Positions 16,911 to 26,699 are shown, counted from the stretch's first letter. The stretch is DNA of 64,000 bases from Luteolibacter sp. SL250 (GCF_026625605.1 NZ_CP113054.1:2976001-3040000), one strand, 5' to 3'. Program-made: numbers and translations. Notes: a model not told the origin generated them from the letters alone.

Positions 16911-17672
16911 TCAGGGAGATCCCTCCTCATCCTCGAAATCCGCGTCCTTTCCGGTATTCCGGCCGACGGCCCACAGCAGCAGGCCGCCGATCGTCAGGCC
17001 GAGGAACACCACCATCCAGAACATGCCGCCCCAGCGGTCCATGTTCATGCCGAACAGGCCGCCCAGCGCCACCAGCGGCAGGAAGAACCCCGCCAACAGG
17101 TTGAGCCGGTAGGCGATCCGGCCAAGGCGGGCGGCGGAGCGGGCCTGTTGCTCCGAGCGTTCCGCCTGCCAGAACTGGAGGGTCACCCGGGCATCATTAT
17201 TGAGAAGATCCGCCGCACGCTCGATCTCGCGCGCCCGATCACGGAAGGCGCGGATTTCGCGGTCATCCGGATCCATCGCCAGCGTCTGCTCCAGCGCCTG
17301 GACCAGGTTCCGGGTGGAGCGGGCCAGCGGTCCGGAATGCCGCAGGATCGTGAAAATTTCAGCCGCCGTGTCCGCTTCATCGACCACCTCGCCGTGTCCG
17401 TCGATGGCCTTCGAATAGCGGTCCAGCAACTCGCCCAGACCGCTGAGGCCCGGACCTGCTGCCTGTTGCCAGCGGCCTTCACGGTTCTTCCAGAAATAGA
17501 GGCCGGTGCGTTCCGGGACGCGCGGTTTCGGCACTTCATGGACGATCAGCAGCAGCTCGCCACGGCCCTCCAGACAGCGTTGGTGTCCGGGCCTGCCGCT
17601 CAGTTGCTCCCTCAGTTCCTCCTCCACGCGGAACTGGGCGGGCAGCTTCACCGACTCCTCGATAATCATCAT
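16911..17672 (-). CDS. Short CorA-like membrane protein
   Basis: A 253-residue relative of the CorA/ZntB metal ion transporter family. The C-terminal half has the long helix preceding the pore (QALEQTLAMDPDDREI onward) and two membrane helices with the GMN signature in LFGMNMDRWGG. The usual MPE after GMN is absent, and the N-terminal domain is shorter than in CorA. The acidic tail (DADFEDEEGSP) is unusual. The start at the MMIIEE pair (17669 or 17672) is preferred over the frame's opening at 17774, which gives a basic, non-conserved lead. Magnesium transport is only a family guess. Confidence 0.68.
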   Translation of the reverse strand: MMIIEESVKLPAQFRVEEELREQLSGRPGHQRCLEGRGELLLIVHEVPKPRVPERTGLYFWKNREGRWQQAAGPGLSGLGELLDRYSKAIDGHGEVVDEADTAAEIFTILRHSGPLARSTRNLVQALEQTLAMDPDDREIRAFRDRAREIERAADLLNNDARVTLQFWQAERSEQQARSAARLGRIAYRLNLLAGFFLPLVALGGLFGMNMDRWGGMFWMVVFLGLTIGGLLLWAVGRNTGKDADFEDEEGSP

Positions 17673-17777
17673 GGCCCCCATCCTAGCGGAAATCCGCCCG
17701 CCGTCCATGGTCACGAACAGGTTCCCTGCGGGATTTCTTGCCAGCCTCCGCCGGATGCATTGAATGGCAGCCAACCC

Positions 17778-18827
17778 ATGAAAAACACCGATCGCCGCGA
17801 ATTCATCGCATCCCTTTCCGCCGCCGTGGCGGGTCTCGCCGTCGCATCCGCCCAGTCACAGGATCCCACCACAGGAGCCGCCGTGCTGGGACAGGGCAAA
17901 TACCAGTGGAAGGTGGTTCCCGGTTGGGGCGTGCTGGATGCGGAGACTCCGGTGAAGGACTGCCATGCGATGGTGCAGGTGAAGGACGGGCGGATCTTCC
18001 TGCTGACGAACCACACGAAGAACAACGTCATCATCTATGACAAGGCGGGCAAGCTTCTTGGGAAATGGGGAACGGAGTATCCCGGCGCGCACGGCCTCAC
18101 CCTGGCAGTCGAGGACGGAGAGGAAGTCTTCTACATGACCGACCACAGCCGCCACCAGTTCTACAAGCTGGCGCTGGACGGCCAGGTCCTCCGCACCTGG
18201 GACCATCCGCAGGCGAGCGGGAAATACACCAAGCCGGAGGAGTTCAAGCCCACCCACGTCGCCCTCGCCCCGGATGGCGGATTCTTCGTCGTGGACGGCT
18301 ACGGCAAGAGCTGGGTGCACCGCTATGACGCGAAGGGCGAATACGTCGCCTCCTTCGGCGGCAACGAGCCTGACGGCCGCTCCCTCGCCTGCGCCCACGG
18401 TGCCTGGGTGGACACGCGGGATGCGAAGAACCTCCTGTGGGTGACCTCCCGCACGGAGGGCAAGCTGAAGCGCTTCACCATGGAGGGTGAACTGGTCGAT
18501 GTGATCGACCTCCCAGGCACCAAGCCGAACTTCATCGTCCCCTTCGGCGAGTTCACCATGGTCCCCTACCTCAATGGCAACCAAGGCGACAAAAAGAAGA
18601 TCCAGAGCGGCTTCATCAGCATCCTCGGCCCCGACCTGAAAGTCCTCTCCAACCTCGGCGCCCCCGCCGCGGAATACGTGGACAGCAAGCTGCAGCCGAT
18701 GGGCAGTGACACGAAGCTTTTCACCAATCCCCACGGAATCCTGATCGATGACGAGGATAGCGTCTACATCGCCCAGTGGAACTCCGGGAACACCTACCCG
18801 ATCAAGCTGGAACGGGTGAAGGCATAG
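17778..18827 (+). CDS. Tat-exported NHL/6-bladed beta-propeller protein
   Basis: A 349-residue protein. The N-terminus NTDRREFIASLSAAVAGLA is a twin-arginine signal with RR followed by a hydrophobic stretch. The body has repeated propeller strands (CHAMVQVKDGRIFLLT, HVALAPDGGFFVVDGYG, PHGILIDDEDSVYIAQWN), resembling peptidyl-alpha-hydroxyglycine-lyase-like NHL proteins common in Planctomycetes and Verrucomicrobia. Function unknown. The start is placed at the Met of the Tat signal, although the frame is open far upstream. Confidence 0.8.
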   Translation: MKNTDRREFIASLSAAVAGLAVASAQSQDPTTGAAVLGQGKYQWKVVPGWGVLDAETPVKDCHAMVQVKDGRIFLLTNHTKNNVIIYDKAGKLLGKWGTEYPGAHGLTLAVEDGEEVFYMTDHSRHQFYKLALDGQVLRTWDHPQASGKYTKPEEFKPTHVALAPDGGFFVVDGYGKSWVHRYDAKGEYVASFGGNEPDGRSLACAHGAWVDTRDAKNLLWVTSRTEGKLKRFTMEGELVDVIDLPGTKPNFIVPFGEFTMVPYLNGNQGDKKKIQSGFISILGPDLKVLSNLGAPAAEYVDSKLQPMGSDTKLFTNPHGILIDDEDSVYIAQWNSGNTYPIKLERVKA

Positions 18828-18879
18828 GCCCTCCGCACAGCAACACGGACGCCGTGATTTCGGCTGCCCTTCAGAAGCC

Positions 18880-19263
18880 ATGAAAAACAAATCCGTCCCT
18901 ATCGGCCTGGCGTTCGCACTGGCTACGGTGATCATTCTGCGGATCAACTCCCAAAGAACCTTGGGATCAGCCGACATCGAAGGAACCAACCTGCGGTGTC
19001 AGATCGTTCAATCGCGATCCATAGGCAACATCGTCGGCATCGGTGCCACTGAAATCTGGTTCTCCGTGATCAATCCCGAGGGAATCTGGCTCCAGACGCA
19101 ACGGATCAACATCATCGGCCACGGGGAGACGAAGTGGGTGCAGTGGGATGCACCGAAATCCATCAAGACCGAAACCAGGAACACGCTTTCCGTGATCCCC
19201 ATCGAACTGCGCCTGCCCTCGGGGAAGATCATCAACGACGAAGTGGTGGTTGGCATCAACTGA
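18880..19263 (+). CDS. Small exported or membrane-anchored protein of unknown function
   Basis: A 127-residue protein with one N-terminal hydrophobic helix (IGLAFALATVIILRI) and a beta-rich remainder. Not recognised. It follows the propeller gene by 52 bases on the same strand and precedes another small membrane protein. Confidence 0.5.
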   Translation: MKNKSVPIGLAFALATVIILRINSQRTLGSADIEGTNLRCQIVQSRSIGNIVGIGATEIWFSVINPEGIWLQTQRINIIGHGETKWVQWDAPKSIKTETRNTLSVIPIELRLPSGKIINDEVVVGIN

Positions 19264-19314
19264 ACCGGACTACAGGCTGCATTTTCCTCGGACCGAACGC
19301 CGCAGCCCCAGCAG

Positions 19315-19734
19315 ATGAGCGATTCCATCAAGGCGGGAGACAGCAACCCTTACCAAACACCTGTCGGCTGCACCAGCCAGTCCGGAAGCAGGAGAATGCT
19401 GATCATTCCCATCGTCCATGGCTTGGCCATCCTGGTTCTTGCCGCGATATCCCATCGTTTGATCAGCCTCTACACTGAGGAGCTCCAGGATATGAACACT
19501 CCGCCGGGGGGAGTGATGCGGCTTTTCCGCCCGGTGGAGAGCCGTCTTTACGGCGGCGTATTGGTTCTGCTGGGCTTCGTCTCGCTCTTTTCCGCCACCT
19601 TCAGATCAAAGAGAACACAGATCATTTCATTGGTTTCGACCACGATCTTGGCGGGCCTCCACATATCGGTGACGATCCATGCGTTTCGGTTGCTTTACCA
19701 GTATCTGACCAAATTGATCACCGATTTCCAATAG
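19315..19734 (+). CDS. Small membrane protein with NPYQTP N-terminus
   Basis: A 139-residue protein. The N-terminus DSNPYQTP is a short motif common in membrane proteins of Planctomycetes and Verrucomicrobia. Three hydrophobic segments follow (LIIPIVHGLAILVLAAI, LYGGVLVLLGFVSLF, IISLVSTTILAGLHI). Function unknown. Confidence 0.6.
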   Translation: MSDSIKAGDSNPYQTPVGCTSQSGSRRMLIIPIVHGLAILVLAAISHRLISLYTEELQDMNTPPGGVMRLFRPVESRLYGGVLVLLGFVSLFSATFRSKRTQIISLVSTTILAGLHISVTIHAFRLLYQYLTKLITDFQ

Positions 19735-19848
19735 GAGGTGAATCTATCATCCATCGGAAACACGGGCTTTGTCTAAAGGAGTCCGCCAGAGTGCATACCG
19801 TTTCCCCTTTGACTCGCCCGTTCATCCCGGCATCCTGCGGGTCCGTCC

Positions 19849-20949
19849 ATGAGTCCGCGCGAAGCCATCGTCACCCTGAACCTGCTGCCCCGGATCGGGC
19901 CCGTGCGGGTGAAGCGGTTGCTGGAGGCATTCGACACCCCGGACGCGATCCTGCGCGCGCCGAAGGACCGCCTGATGCGGGTGGATGGGATCGGCGAGGA
20001 GACCGCGAAGATCCTGACCGGATGGCGTGATCATGCGGATCCCGGAAGCGAACTGCGGGAAGCGGAGGAGCGCGGCATTTCCATCGTCACGCAGGCGGAT
20101 GAGGACTATCCCGCCCCGTTGCGGAATACGTATGATCCGCCGTTACTGCTCTACGTATGGGGAAAGCTGGAGGCACGGGACCGCCACGCCATCGGCATCG
20201 TCGGCTCGCGGCGCTCCACCCATTATGGTACGAACGTGACGAAGAAGCTGGCATTCCAGCTCGCCCACGCCGGTTTCACCATCGTTTCCGGGCTCGCACG
20301 GGGCATCGACACCACCGCCCATGAGGCCGCCATCGCCGCGAAGGGACGGACCATCGCGGTGCTCGGCTCCGGGTTGGGAAAACTCTATCCGCCGGAGAAC
20401 CTGGGCCTCGCCCAGATGATCGCGGACGGTCACGGCGCGGTGGTCTCCGAGTTTTCCCTCCACACCCCACCGGACCAACAGACCTTCCCCATGCGCAACC
20501 GCATCGTCGCGGCATGGTCACGCGCGCTGCTGGTCACGGAGTGCCCGTTGCGCTCCGGTTCGCTCATCACGGCGAACCTGGCGGCGGAGTATGGCAAGCC
20601 GGTCTTCGCCGTGCCCGGCCCCATCGACAAGCCCACCTCCATGGGCTGCAACCAGCTCATCCGGGAAGGAGCCACCCTGGTGGCAGATGGTTCCCACCTG
20701 CTGGACGATCTGGGCGAACTGCCTTTCCAGCAGGAATCCACCTCCGCGGCGGAGGAATCATCCGACCAGCCCCAGCTCCCCGAGGAGGAAGCGAAGGTGC
20801 TGTCCGCCGTGACTGCGGACGACCAGCCGGTGGACCGCATCATCGAGCGGTCCGGCCTGCCCGCCCATGTGGTCTCCGCCACGCTGATGAAGCTGGAGAT
20901 CCGCCAACTGGTGCGGGCCTTCCCCGGGTTCCGCTACGCGCGCAGGTGA
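19849..20949 (+). CDS. dprA: DNA-processing protein DprA (Smf)
   Basis: DprA binds incoming single-stranded DNA and loads RecA during natural transformation. The 366-residue protein has an N-terminal helix-hairpin-helix region (LLPRIGPVRVKRLLEAF), then the Rossmann-like core with GSRRSTHYG, SGLARGIDTTAH, GSGLGKLYPPEN, FPMRNRIVAAWS and SGSLITANLAAEYGKP, and a C-terminal winged-helix region (DRIIERSGLPAHVV) seen in longer family members. The start fits the family. No other competence gene is visible nearby. Confidence 0.95.
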   Translation: MSPREAIVTLNLLPRIGPVRVKRLLEAFDTPDAILRAPKDRLMRVDGIGEETAKILTGWRDHADPGSELREAEERGISIVTQADEDYPAPLRNTYDPPLLLYVWGKLEARDRHAIGIVGSRRSTHYGTNVTKKLAFQLAHAGFTIVSGLARGIDTTAHEAAIAAKGRTIAVLGSGLGKLYPPENLGLAQMIADGHGAVVSEFSLHTPPDQQTFPMRNRIVAAWSRALLVTECPLRSGSLITANLAAEYGKPVFAVPGPIDKPTSMGCNQLIREGATLVADGSHLLDDLGELPFQQESTSAAEESSDQPQLPEEEAKVLSAVTADDQPVDRIIERSGLPAHVVSATLMKLEIRQLVRAFPGFRYARR

Positions 20950-20962
20950 CACGGCCGCGGGC

Positions 20963-22150
20963 TCACGCGTTGGCCAGCACCCAGCGGTATTCCGCGGCGA
21001 GCTGTTCGTCCACCGGACGGTGCATGGACGATGGCAGCACGCCCCAGGTGTAGGTCTCGATCTCGTAGTGGTTGCAGGCGTCCGGGTTGTCCCGCCGCCA
21101 TGCCAGCACCTGCTGGATCTGGTCCTGCGTGGAGCGCAGCGGTGCCTCCGGCGCGGTGTCTAACGGGATGTGGAAATGGACGCGCATTTCCCGGAAATCA
21201 GCAGGAGCCGCCTCGCCGCAATCGAGAGCCTGGAAAAAGTCCGGCAGGTCCGGGTAACGTTTGATGCGGCCCTCCGGATCACGCAGCAGCGCCTGATGGA
21301 AATAGATCGGTTCGTCGAACTCCCGGATGGCCTCGAGGGCGGCGGTGTCGCGGGGATCGAGCGCAAGGGCGCTGGAAAGGTGGATCTTGGAGATGCGGAT
21401 GCCGGCGGCCACCAGCGCATCGAGAGAATCCCGCGCCTCGTCATACTCCAGCGCGAGGTGGCAGGCGTCGTAGTTCAGGCCGATGCGGCGGCGGATGATC
21501 TCCGAATGCTCCGGCGCGGAGGCGTGCAGCCGTTGGAAAAAGGCCAGCGTCTCCTCCGTGTTCTCGAAGTGGCCCAGCGGCTCCGGCTCCAGTCCGAGAT
21601 GGAAGTCCCGGCCGTGCTCCCGCGCCAGTTCATCGAGGAACAACGCCAGCTCCACCAGGTGCGCCAGGATCGGCCCCTCTTGGGGATGGAAGGTCTTGTG
21701 AGAGCCGGGCAGTGTGGAGACGGACGCTCCGGTGCCGGGCTGGGAGATGACGGACAGGATACGGAAAAGGTTTTTCGTGTATTCCAGCCGCGCGCGGTCG
21801 CTCCAGTCCGGGAGGAAGACCTGCTCCTTCACCCGCGTGCCGTGGAAGCTGCCGTAGGGGAATCCGTTGATCGTGAAAACGTAGGTGTTCGTCTCCGCCA
21901 GCCAGTCGCGGAAGCGCTCCAGACGCTCCCCTGCCAGCAGTTCCTCCGCCGCCACGGCGGACAACCGCAGGCCGATGGCGAACGGCGCACCGTCCTCCAG
22001 CTCACCGCCGGCCAGCAGGCGCTCGCGCACGGCCAGCACATGGCTGCGCAGGACTTCCGCAGTGGCTTCCCAAGTTTCGGCGGGATGGATGTTGGTGCAG
22101 TAGGAGAGGTGGGATGAATCAAGTTTCACGACGCCGCGAATCTGGAACAT
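20963..22150 (-). CDS. eboE: Metabolite traffic protein EboE-like (xylose-isomerase-like TIM barrel)
   Basis: A 395-residue protein with the early motif LSYCTNIHPAETW, typical of EboE, and TIM-barrel features (NGFPYGSFHG, LGLEPEPLGHFENTEE, GLNYDACHLALEYD, KIHLSSAL) that would bind a metal and sugar-like ligand. Ebo clusters (eboABCDEF) are linked to transport of secondary-metabolite precursors to the periplasm, as with the cyanobacterial scytonemin monomer. No other ebo gene lies in the window. The start at MFQIRG is chosen because upstream residues are basic and not conserved. Confidence 0.8.
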   Translation of the reverse strand: MFQIRGVVKLDSSHLSYCTNIHPAETWEATAEVLRSHVLAVRERLLAGGELEDGAPFAIGLRLSAVAAEELLAGERLERFRDWLAETNTYVFTINGFPYGSFHGTRVKEQVFLPDWSDRARLEYTKNLFRILSVISQPGTGASVSTLPGSHKTFHPQEGPILAHLVELALFLDELAREHGRDFHLGLEPEPLGHFENTEETLAFFQRLHASAPEHSEIIRRRIGLNYDACHLALEYDEARDSLDALVAAGIRISKIHLSSALALDPRDTAALEAIREFDEPIYFHQALLRDPEGRIKRYPDLPDFFQALDCGEAAPADFREMRVHFHIPLDTAPEAPLRSTQDQIQQVLAWRRDNPDACNHYEIETYTWGVLPSSMHRPVDEQLAAEYRWVLANA

Positions 22151-22235
22151 CAAACGCCGGGCGTCCACCCCCCAATCACTTCCGGAAACTGCTGGTAAGA
22201 TCCGCCGTATTCTCCGCTTACTATCCGCGCCGCCC

Positions 22236-23981
22236 ATGAAAAAATCCATCGCCCTGCTCCTGCTGCTGCCATTTTCCCCGCTGTTCGCGGAAGGCCCCTA
22301 CCCCGTGGACCCCGCCTCGGTACGGAAAGAAGGCGTGCCCGCAGGCAAGGTGACACAGGCGAAGTTCTCCGGCAGCAAGGTCTTTCCCGGCACGGAGCGG
22401 GACTACTGGGTCTATGTCCCCTCCCAGTATGACGGCTCGAAACCCGCCTGCCTGATGGTCTTCCAGGATGGCGGCGGCTACATCGGCGAAAAGGGATCGT
22501 TCAAGGTGCCGATCGTTTTCGACAACCTCATCGCCTCCGGGGAGATGCCGGTGACCATCGCCGTGTTCATCAACCCCGGCGTGGTTCCAGCGACGAAGCC
22601 GGACGGGCAGCCCCGTTTCAACCGCAGCTACGAATATGACGCCTTCACCGCCGACTACTCCTCTTTCCTCATCAATGAGATCCTGCCGGTCGCGCTGAAG
22701 GACCTGAAGGTGAGCACGGACCCCAGCGACCGCGGGATCTGCGGCTCGTCCTCCGGTGCCATCGCCGCTTTCAATGTCGCGTGGTTCCGGCCGGATTCGT
22801 TCCGCCGCGTGTATTCCACCATCGGCACCTACGTCGGCTTGCGCGGGGGCGATGAGATCGTGACCCTGCTGCGCAAGACGGAGTCGAAGCCGCTGCGGAT
22901 CTTCCTCCAGGATGGTTCCAACGACAACAACATCTACTGCGGCGACTGGTGGATGGCGAACCAGGCGATGGAGCGCGCGCTGACCTTTTCCGGCTACGAG
23001 GTGAACCACGTGTGGGGCGAAGGGAAACACTCCGGCCAGCACGGCGGTGCCATCCTCCCGGAGGCCATGCGCTGGCTGTGGAAGGACCATCCGAAGCCCG
23101 TCACCACCCACTACGATGAGTGCAAGGGCAAGACGAAGGACATGCTGGTGGACGGAAAAGGCTGGGAGCTGGTGAGCGAGGGCCACGGCTTCACGGAAGG
23201 CCCCGTCGCCTCTGCGGACGGCACGGTGTATTTTTCCGACATCCCCAACAGCAAGATCCACACCGTCGCTCCGGACGGGAAGGTTTCCCTGTTCCTTGAG
23301 AACACGAACAAGACCAACGGCCTCGCCTTCGGACCGGACGGACGGCTCTACGGATGCCGCGCCGGTGCCGGTGAGATCGTCTCCTGGGATGTGAAGACGA
23401 AGGAAGAGAAGATCCACGCGAAGGACATCAAAGCGAATGACCTGGTGGTCACCCATGACGGCGTGATCTACGCCACCGAGCCAACGACGAAGTCCGTGTG
23501 GATCATCCGTCCGGGCCAGGAAAAAGTGCTGGGCAGCGACAAGTTCGGCGGCGTGAACGGCATCGAGGCCGTGCCGGACCAGGGCCGCTTCGACGTGACG
23601 GATCCCGGCAACCGCTTCGTCTGGTCCATCATGCGCCAACCGGATGGTTCCCTGTCCGATGCGCAGCCCTACCACCATCTCCATCTGCCTCCCGGGGACC
23701 TGGACAACCGCAGCCGAGCGGACGGCACCGCCATGACAAAGGACGGCTGGCTACTCGTCGCCACCTCCATGGGGGTCCAGGTCTGCGACCAACCGGGCCG
23801 GGTGAATCTCATCATCCCGATGCCGGTCGGCGCGCGTTTCCCCTCCAACCTCTGCTTCGCGGGTCCGGAGCGGAAGACCCTCTTTGCCACCGCCGGGGAC
23901 AAGGTGTTCAAGCGTGAGACGAAGCTCACCGGCATCAACGCCTGGGACGCCCCCGCCGCCGCACCGAAGCCCGGCCTCTGA
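22236..23981 (+). CDS. Exported esterase D-like / SMP-30 gluconolactonase fusion
   Basis: A 581-residue periplasmic protein. A signal peptide covers residues 1-18. Residues 30-300 form an alpha/beta hydrolase of the enterochelin-esterase type with nucleophile elbow GSSSG and a late GKHSGQHGG histidine. Residues 310-575 form an SMP-30/gluconolactonase beta-propeller (HGFTEGPVASADGTVYFSD, TNGLAFGPDGRLYGC, NDLVVTHDGVIYATEP). The pair suggests sequential ester and lactone hydrolysis in carbohydrate breakdown. That is inference. Confidence 0.85.
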   Translation: MKKSIALLLLLPFSPLFAEGPYPVDPASVRKEGVPAGKVTQAKFSGSKVFPGTERDYWVYVPSQYDGSKPACLMVFQDGGGYIGEKGSFKVPIVFDNLIASGEMPVTIAVFINPGVVPATKPDGQPRFNRSYEYDAFTADYSSFLINEILPVALKDLKVSTDPSDRGICGSSSGAIAAFNVAWFRPDSFRRVYSTIGTYVGLRGGDEIVTLLRKTESKPLRIFLQDGSNDNNIYCGDWWMANQAMERALTFSGYEVNHVWGEGKHSGQHGGAILPEAMRWLWKDHPKPVTTHYDECKGKTKDMLVDGKGWELVSEGHGFTEGPVASADGTVYFSDIPNSKIHTVAPDGKVSLFLENTNKTNGLAFGPDGRLYGCRAGAGEIVSWDVKTKEEKIHAKDIKANDLVVTHDGVIYATEPTTKSVWIIRPGQEKVLGSDKFGGVNGIEAVPDQGRFDVTDPGNRFVWSIMRQPDGSLSDAQPYHHLHLPPGDLDNRSRADGTAMTKDGWLLVATSMGVQVCDQPGRVNLIIPMPVGARFPSNLCFAGPERKTLFATAGDKVFKRETKLTGINAWDAPAAAPKPGL

Positions 23982-23998
23982 TCCCCTTACCGACATCG

Positions 23999-24514
23999 AT
24001 GTCAGCTCCAGCGAAACCATCCACCGCCGCCCGCCTCTATCTCGCCGCCATCGGCCTGAGCCTAGCTCTCATGGGAGGCGTCTTTTTCTGGCTCATGTGG
24101 CGCAGTTTCGACCGTGCCCGCCACATGCAGTCATGGCCGGAGGTGAGGTGCGTGATCATCGAATCCACGACCGAAGAACGACGAGTCGATCCGAACTCCC
24201 CGGCGGAGTACCGCGTCAGCGTGACCTACGGCTACGATTTCGCCGGCAAGGCACGGACGGGAGACCACATGACCTGGCGCGGCAATCCATGGACCTCCAA
24301 ACCCGACGTGGTCCAGGAGCGACTGGACGCCTTCAAGGAAGGAACCAGCACCACCTGCCGGGTCGATCCGAACAACCCGGATTTTTCAGTCCTGAAGCCG
24401 GACACGAAGGCACCCGGTTACTCCATCTGGTTTCCCGCCCTCTTTGTCGTCGGCGGATTGGGAATCACCGTGCGGGCATTCACCGCAGGCCGAAAATCAC
24501 CGTCAGCCGGTTGA
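23999..24514 (+). CDS. DUF3592 membrane protein
   Basis: A 171-residue protein with two membrane helices (about residues 11-34 and 143-162) flanking a soluble domain with the DUF3592 pattern: WPEVRCVIIES, YRVSVTYGYDFAGKA, and CRVDPNNPDFSVL before the second helix. Function unknown. It begins 17 bases after the esterase fusion and may share its transcript. Confidence 0.75.
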   Translation: MSAPAKPSTAARLYLAAIGLSLALMGGVFFWLMWRSFDRARHMQSWPEVRCVIIESTTEERRVDPNSPAEYRVSVTYGYDFAGKARTGDHMTWRGNPWTSKPDVVQERLDAFKEGTSTTCRVDPNNPDFSVLKPDTKAPGYSIWFPALFVVGGLGITVRAFTAGRKSPSAG

Positions 24515-24623
24515 ACCCAGCTTGTTGCAAGGAAGCAACTTATGTGAAAAGACCGAAATTTTCGCGTCTGAATATGATTGCCTCAAGGAGAGCGGCTGAC
24601 AGTTTCCGCGTGGAAAAAACCCG

Positions 24624-26699
24624 ATGCGGATGAGCCGTCGCAACACCCCTTTCATCCTCTGCGCGTCACTCGCCCAGAGCCTGCATGTCAATGCCCTGCC
24701 TGAGATCGAGGTCACCGCGCAGCGGGCAAAGCCTTCGGACACCTCTTACACCCACTCCATCCAGGAGGAGGATCTCGATGCGGCGGCCACGGCCAGCCCC
24801 AACTTCCTCGACCTTCTGCCCGCAGTTCCGAATGCCTACGTGTCGGGGGATTTCTCGCTGGGCTTCACGCTGCGGGGACTCGGCCAGGAAAGCATGTTCT
24901 CCACGGTGGGTACCAGCTCGAACCCGCTGATCACAGCTACCCGCGACGGCATTCCGCTGTCCTACAGTGTCCTCACCTATCTCCCGCCGCTGGCGACGGA
25001 TCTGGATGGAGTGGAAATAGCGAACGGTCCACAGATCGTCAGACCCGGTGCATCGTCGCTGGGCGGAGCGCTCCGTTTCACCTCCCCGCTTCCGGAGTTC
25101 TCCTTCACCGGACAGGCAGCCCTCAGTGTCGGTGACTATGGCTTCCGCCGCGCCTATCTTTCCCAGAACTTGGTCATCCTCCCGGATGAGCTGACGCTTC
25201 GGTTCGCCTCCCACTGGGAGGAGTCCGACGGCTATCTGGAAAACATCACCTACGGGGACCACCAGTTCGCCTCCACCGAACGGCAGCGCCATACCGCCAC
25301 CCTGCTGTGGAAACCGAGATTTGGCGGCGGGGACTCCGTTGTAATGAACGCCGGGTATGACGGTACGAGGGGGAACCCCTTGGGAAACACCCTCCGTGTG
25401 GCCGGCCTGATCGGCGATGAACTGGACGGCAAGACCGCACGGAACACGGAGCCATCCTTTCCGGCGGACCATTGGTTCGGCTCCCTCAAGGGCAGCTTTT
25501 CGCTGGGGAGTGATCTGACACTGACCTCCCAGAGCAACCTCCAGCGGTTCGATCTCGGCAGGCTGCTGGACCTGGACTCCTCCCCTTTCCTCAACTGGTT
25601 CGCAAAGGGCTACAACGATGAGTTCCGCTTCACGCAGGACCTCCTGCTGGAGCAGCAGGGCGAGACACTGGACTGGACGCTGGGCGCCTACTTCGAGTCG
25701 GGCCGCTATGAGACCGGCAATGCAGGAGTGGGCATCTTCCCCATCCCCGGCGGCAGTCCGTTCTCCACCACGCTGGACGAGGTCGTCACGAAATTCGCCG
25801 TGTTCGGAAATCTCAACTGGAAGCTGTCCCCGGCCTGGCGCATCAGCGGTGGCCTGCGGGCCCTCCAAGAGCGGAGGGAGGTGGACGCCTCCACCCAATT
25901 CCTTCTGCCCAACCGCTTCGCCGATGGCCGGACGAGCGATGACGCCATCCTTCCGGAACTCGGCGTCCATTGGACCGGACACGACAAGGTGGAGGCTGGA
26001 CTCCGGGTGAGCCGCGGTCACCGTGCGGGTGGCGTCGCCTACGCGCAGACCCTCGCAGTCGCCCGTCCCTACGGCGAGGAGACTAGCTGGGACGCGGAGC
26101 TTTACGTGGACTACAAGCCACGGACGGATCTGGCCGTATCGCTCAATATTTTCGCTTCGTCGATCGAGGATCAGCAGGTGCCATTCACACCCGCCGGAGG
26201 AACGGCGGTGCTGGACCAGCTCATCGCCAACTCATCCAGCTCCCGGCGCTACGGGGCGGAGGTCGAGTCCCGCTGGAAGATCTCCGAATGCTTCACCGGC
26301 CACGCCGGATTGGGCTGGCTGCACACGGAATACCGCGACCTCCAGCTCCAGGGAACCGACTTCTCCGGAAGCAAGTTCTCCAACGCCCCGGAGCTGACCG
26401 CGAGCGTGGGGCTGGCCTTCCACCATCCCACCGGATGGTTCGCCTCCTCCCGCTTCACCTGGGCGGACACCAGCTTCACCACGGTGCAGGACGCCGCGGT
26501 GACGAATCTGGAAACGCGCAAGCTCCTCTCCGCCCGCGTCGGCTATGCGTGGGAGAACGTCAGCGTCCATGTCTTCGGCAACAATCTGCTGGACGACCGC
26601 TACGCCACGGCACGGATGGTCGGACTGGCCGTACCGTCCATGAATGCGGACATCGGCGCTCCTCGTGTGCTGGGTATCGGCTGCGAGGTGAAATGGTGA
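24624..26699 (+). CDS. TonB-dependent outer membrane receptor
   Basis: A 691-residue receptor for energy-coupled import of a large or scarce nutrient such as a siderophore. After a short export signal comes a TonB-box-like PEIEVTAQR, a plug domain (residues 40-150, with FTLRGLGQES and VEIANGPQIVRPGASSLGGALRF) and a beta-barrel ending in an aromatic residue (GCEVKW). The signal peptide is short and ends at NALP. The nearby genes give no hint of substrate, and no TonB, ExbB or periplasmic binding gene is adjacent. Confidence 0.9.
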   Translation: MRMSRRNTPFILCASLAQSLHVNALPEIEVTAQRAKPSDTSYTHSIQEEDLDAAATASPNFLDLLPAVPNAYVSGDFSLGFTLRGLGQESMFSTVGTSSNPLITATRDGIPLSYSVLTYLPPLATDLDGVEIANGPQIVRPGASSLGGALRFTSPLPEFSFTGQAALSVGDYGFRRAYLSQNLVILPDELTLRFASHWEESDGYLENITYGDHQFASTERQRHTATLLWKPRFGGGDSVVMNAGYDGTRGNPLGNTLRVAGLIGDELDGKTARNTEPSFPADHWFGSLKGSFSLGSDLTLTSQSNLQRFDLGRLLDLDSSPFLNWFAKGYNDEFRFTQDLLLEQQGETLDWTLGAYFESGRYETGNAGVGIFPIPGGSPFSTTLDEVVTKFAVFGNLNWKLSPAWRISGGLRALQERREVDASTQFLLPNRFADGRTSDDAILPELGVHWTGHDKVEAGLRVSRGHRAGGVAYAQTLAVARPYGEETSWDAELYVDYKPRTDLAVSLNIFASSIEDQQVPFTPAGGTAVLDQLIANSSSSRRYGAEVESRWKISECFTGHAGLGWLHTEYRDLQLQGTDFSGSKFSNAPELTASVGLAFHHPTGWFASSRFTWADTSFTTVQDAAVTNLETRKLLSARVGYAWENVSVHVFGNNLLDDRYATARMVGLAVPSMNADIGAPRVLGIGCEVKW

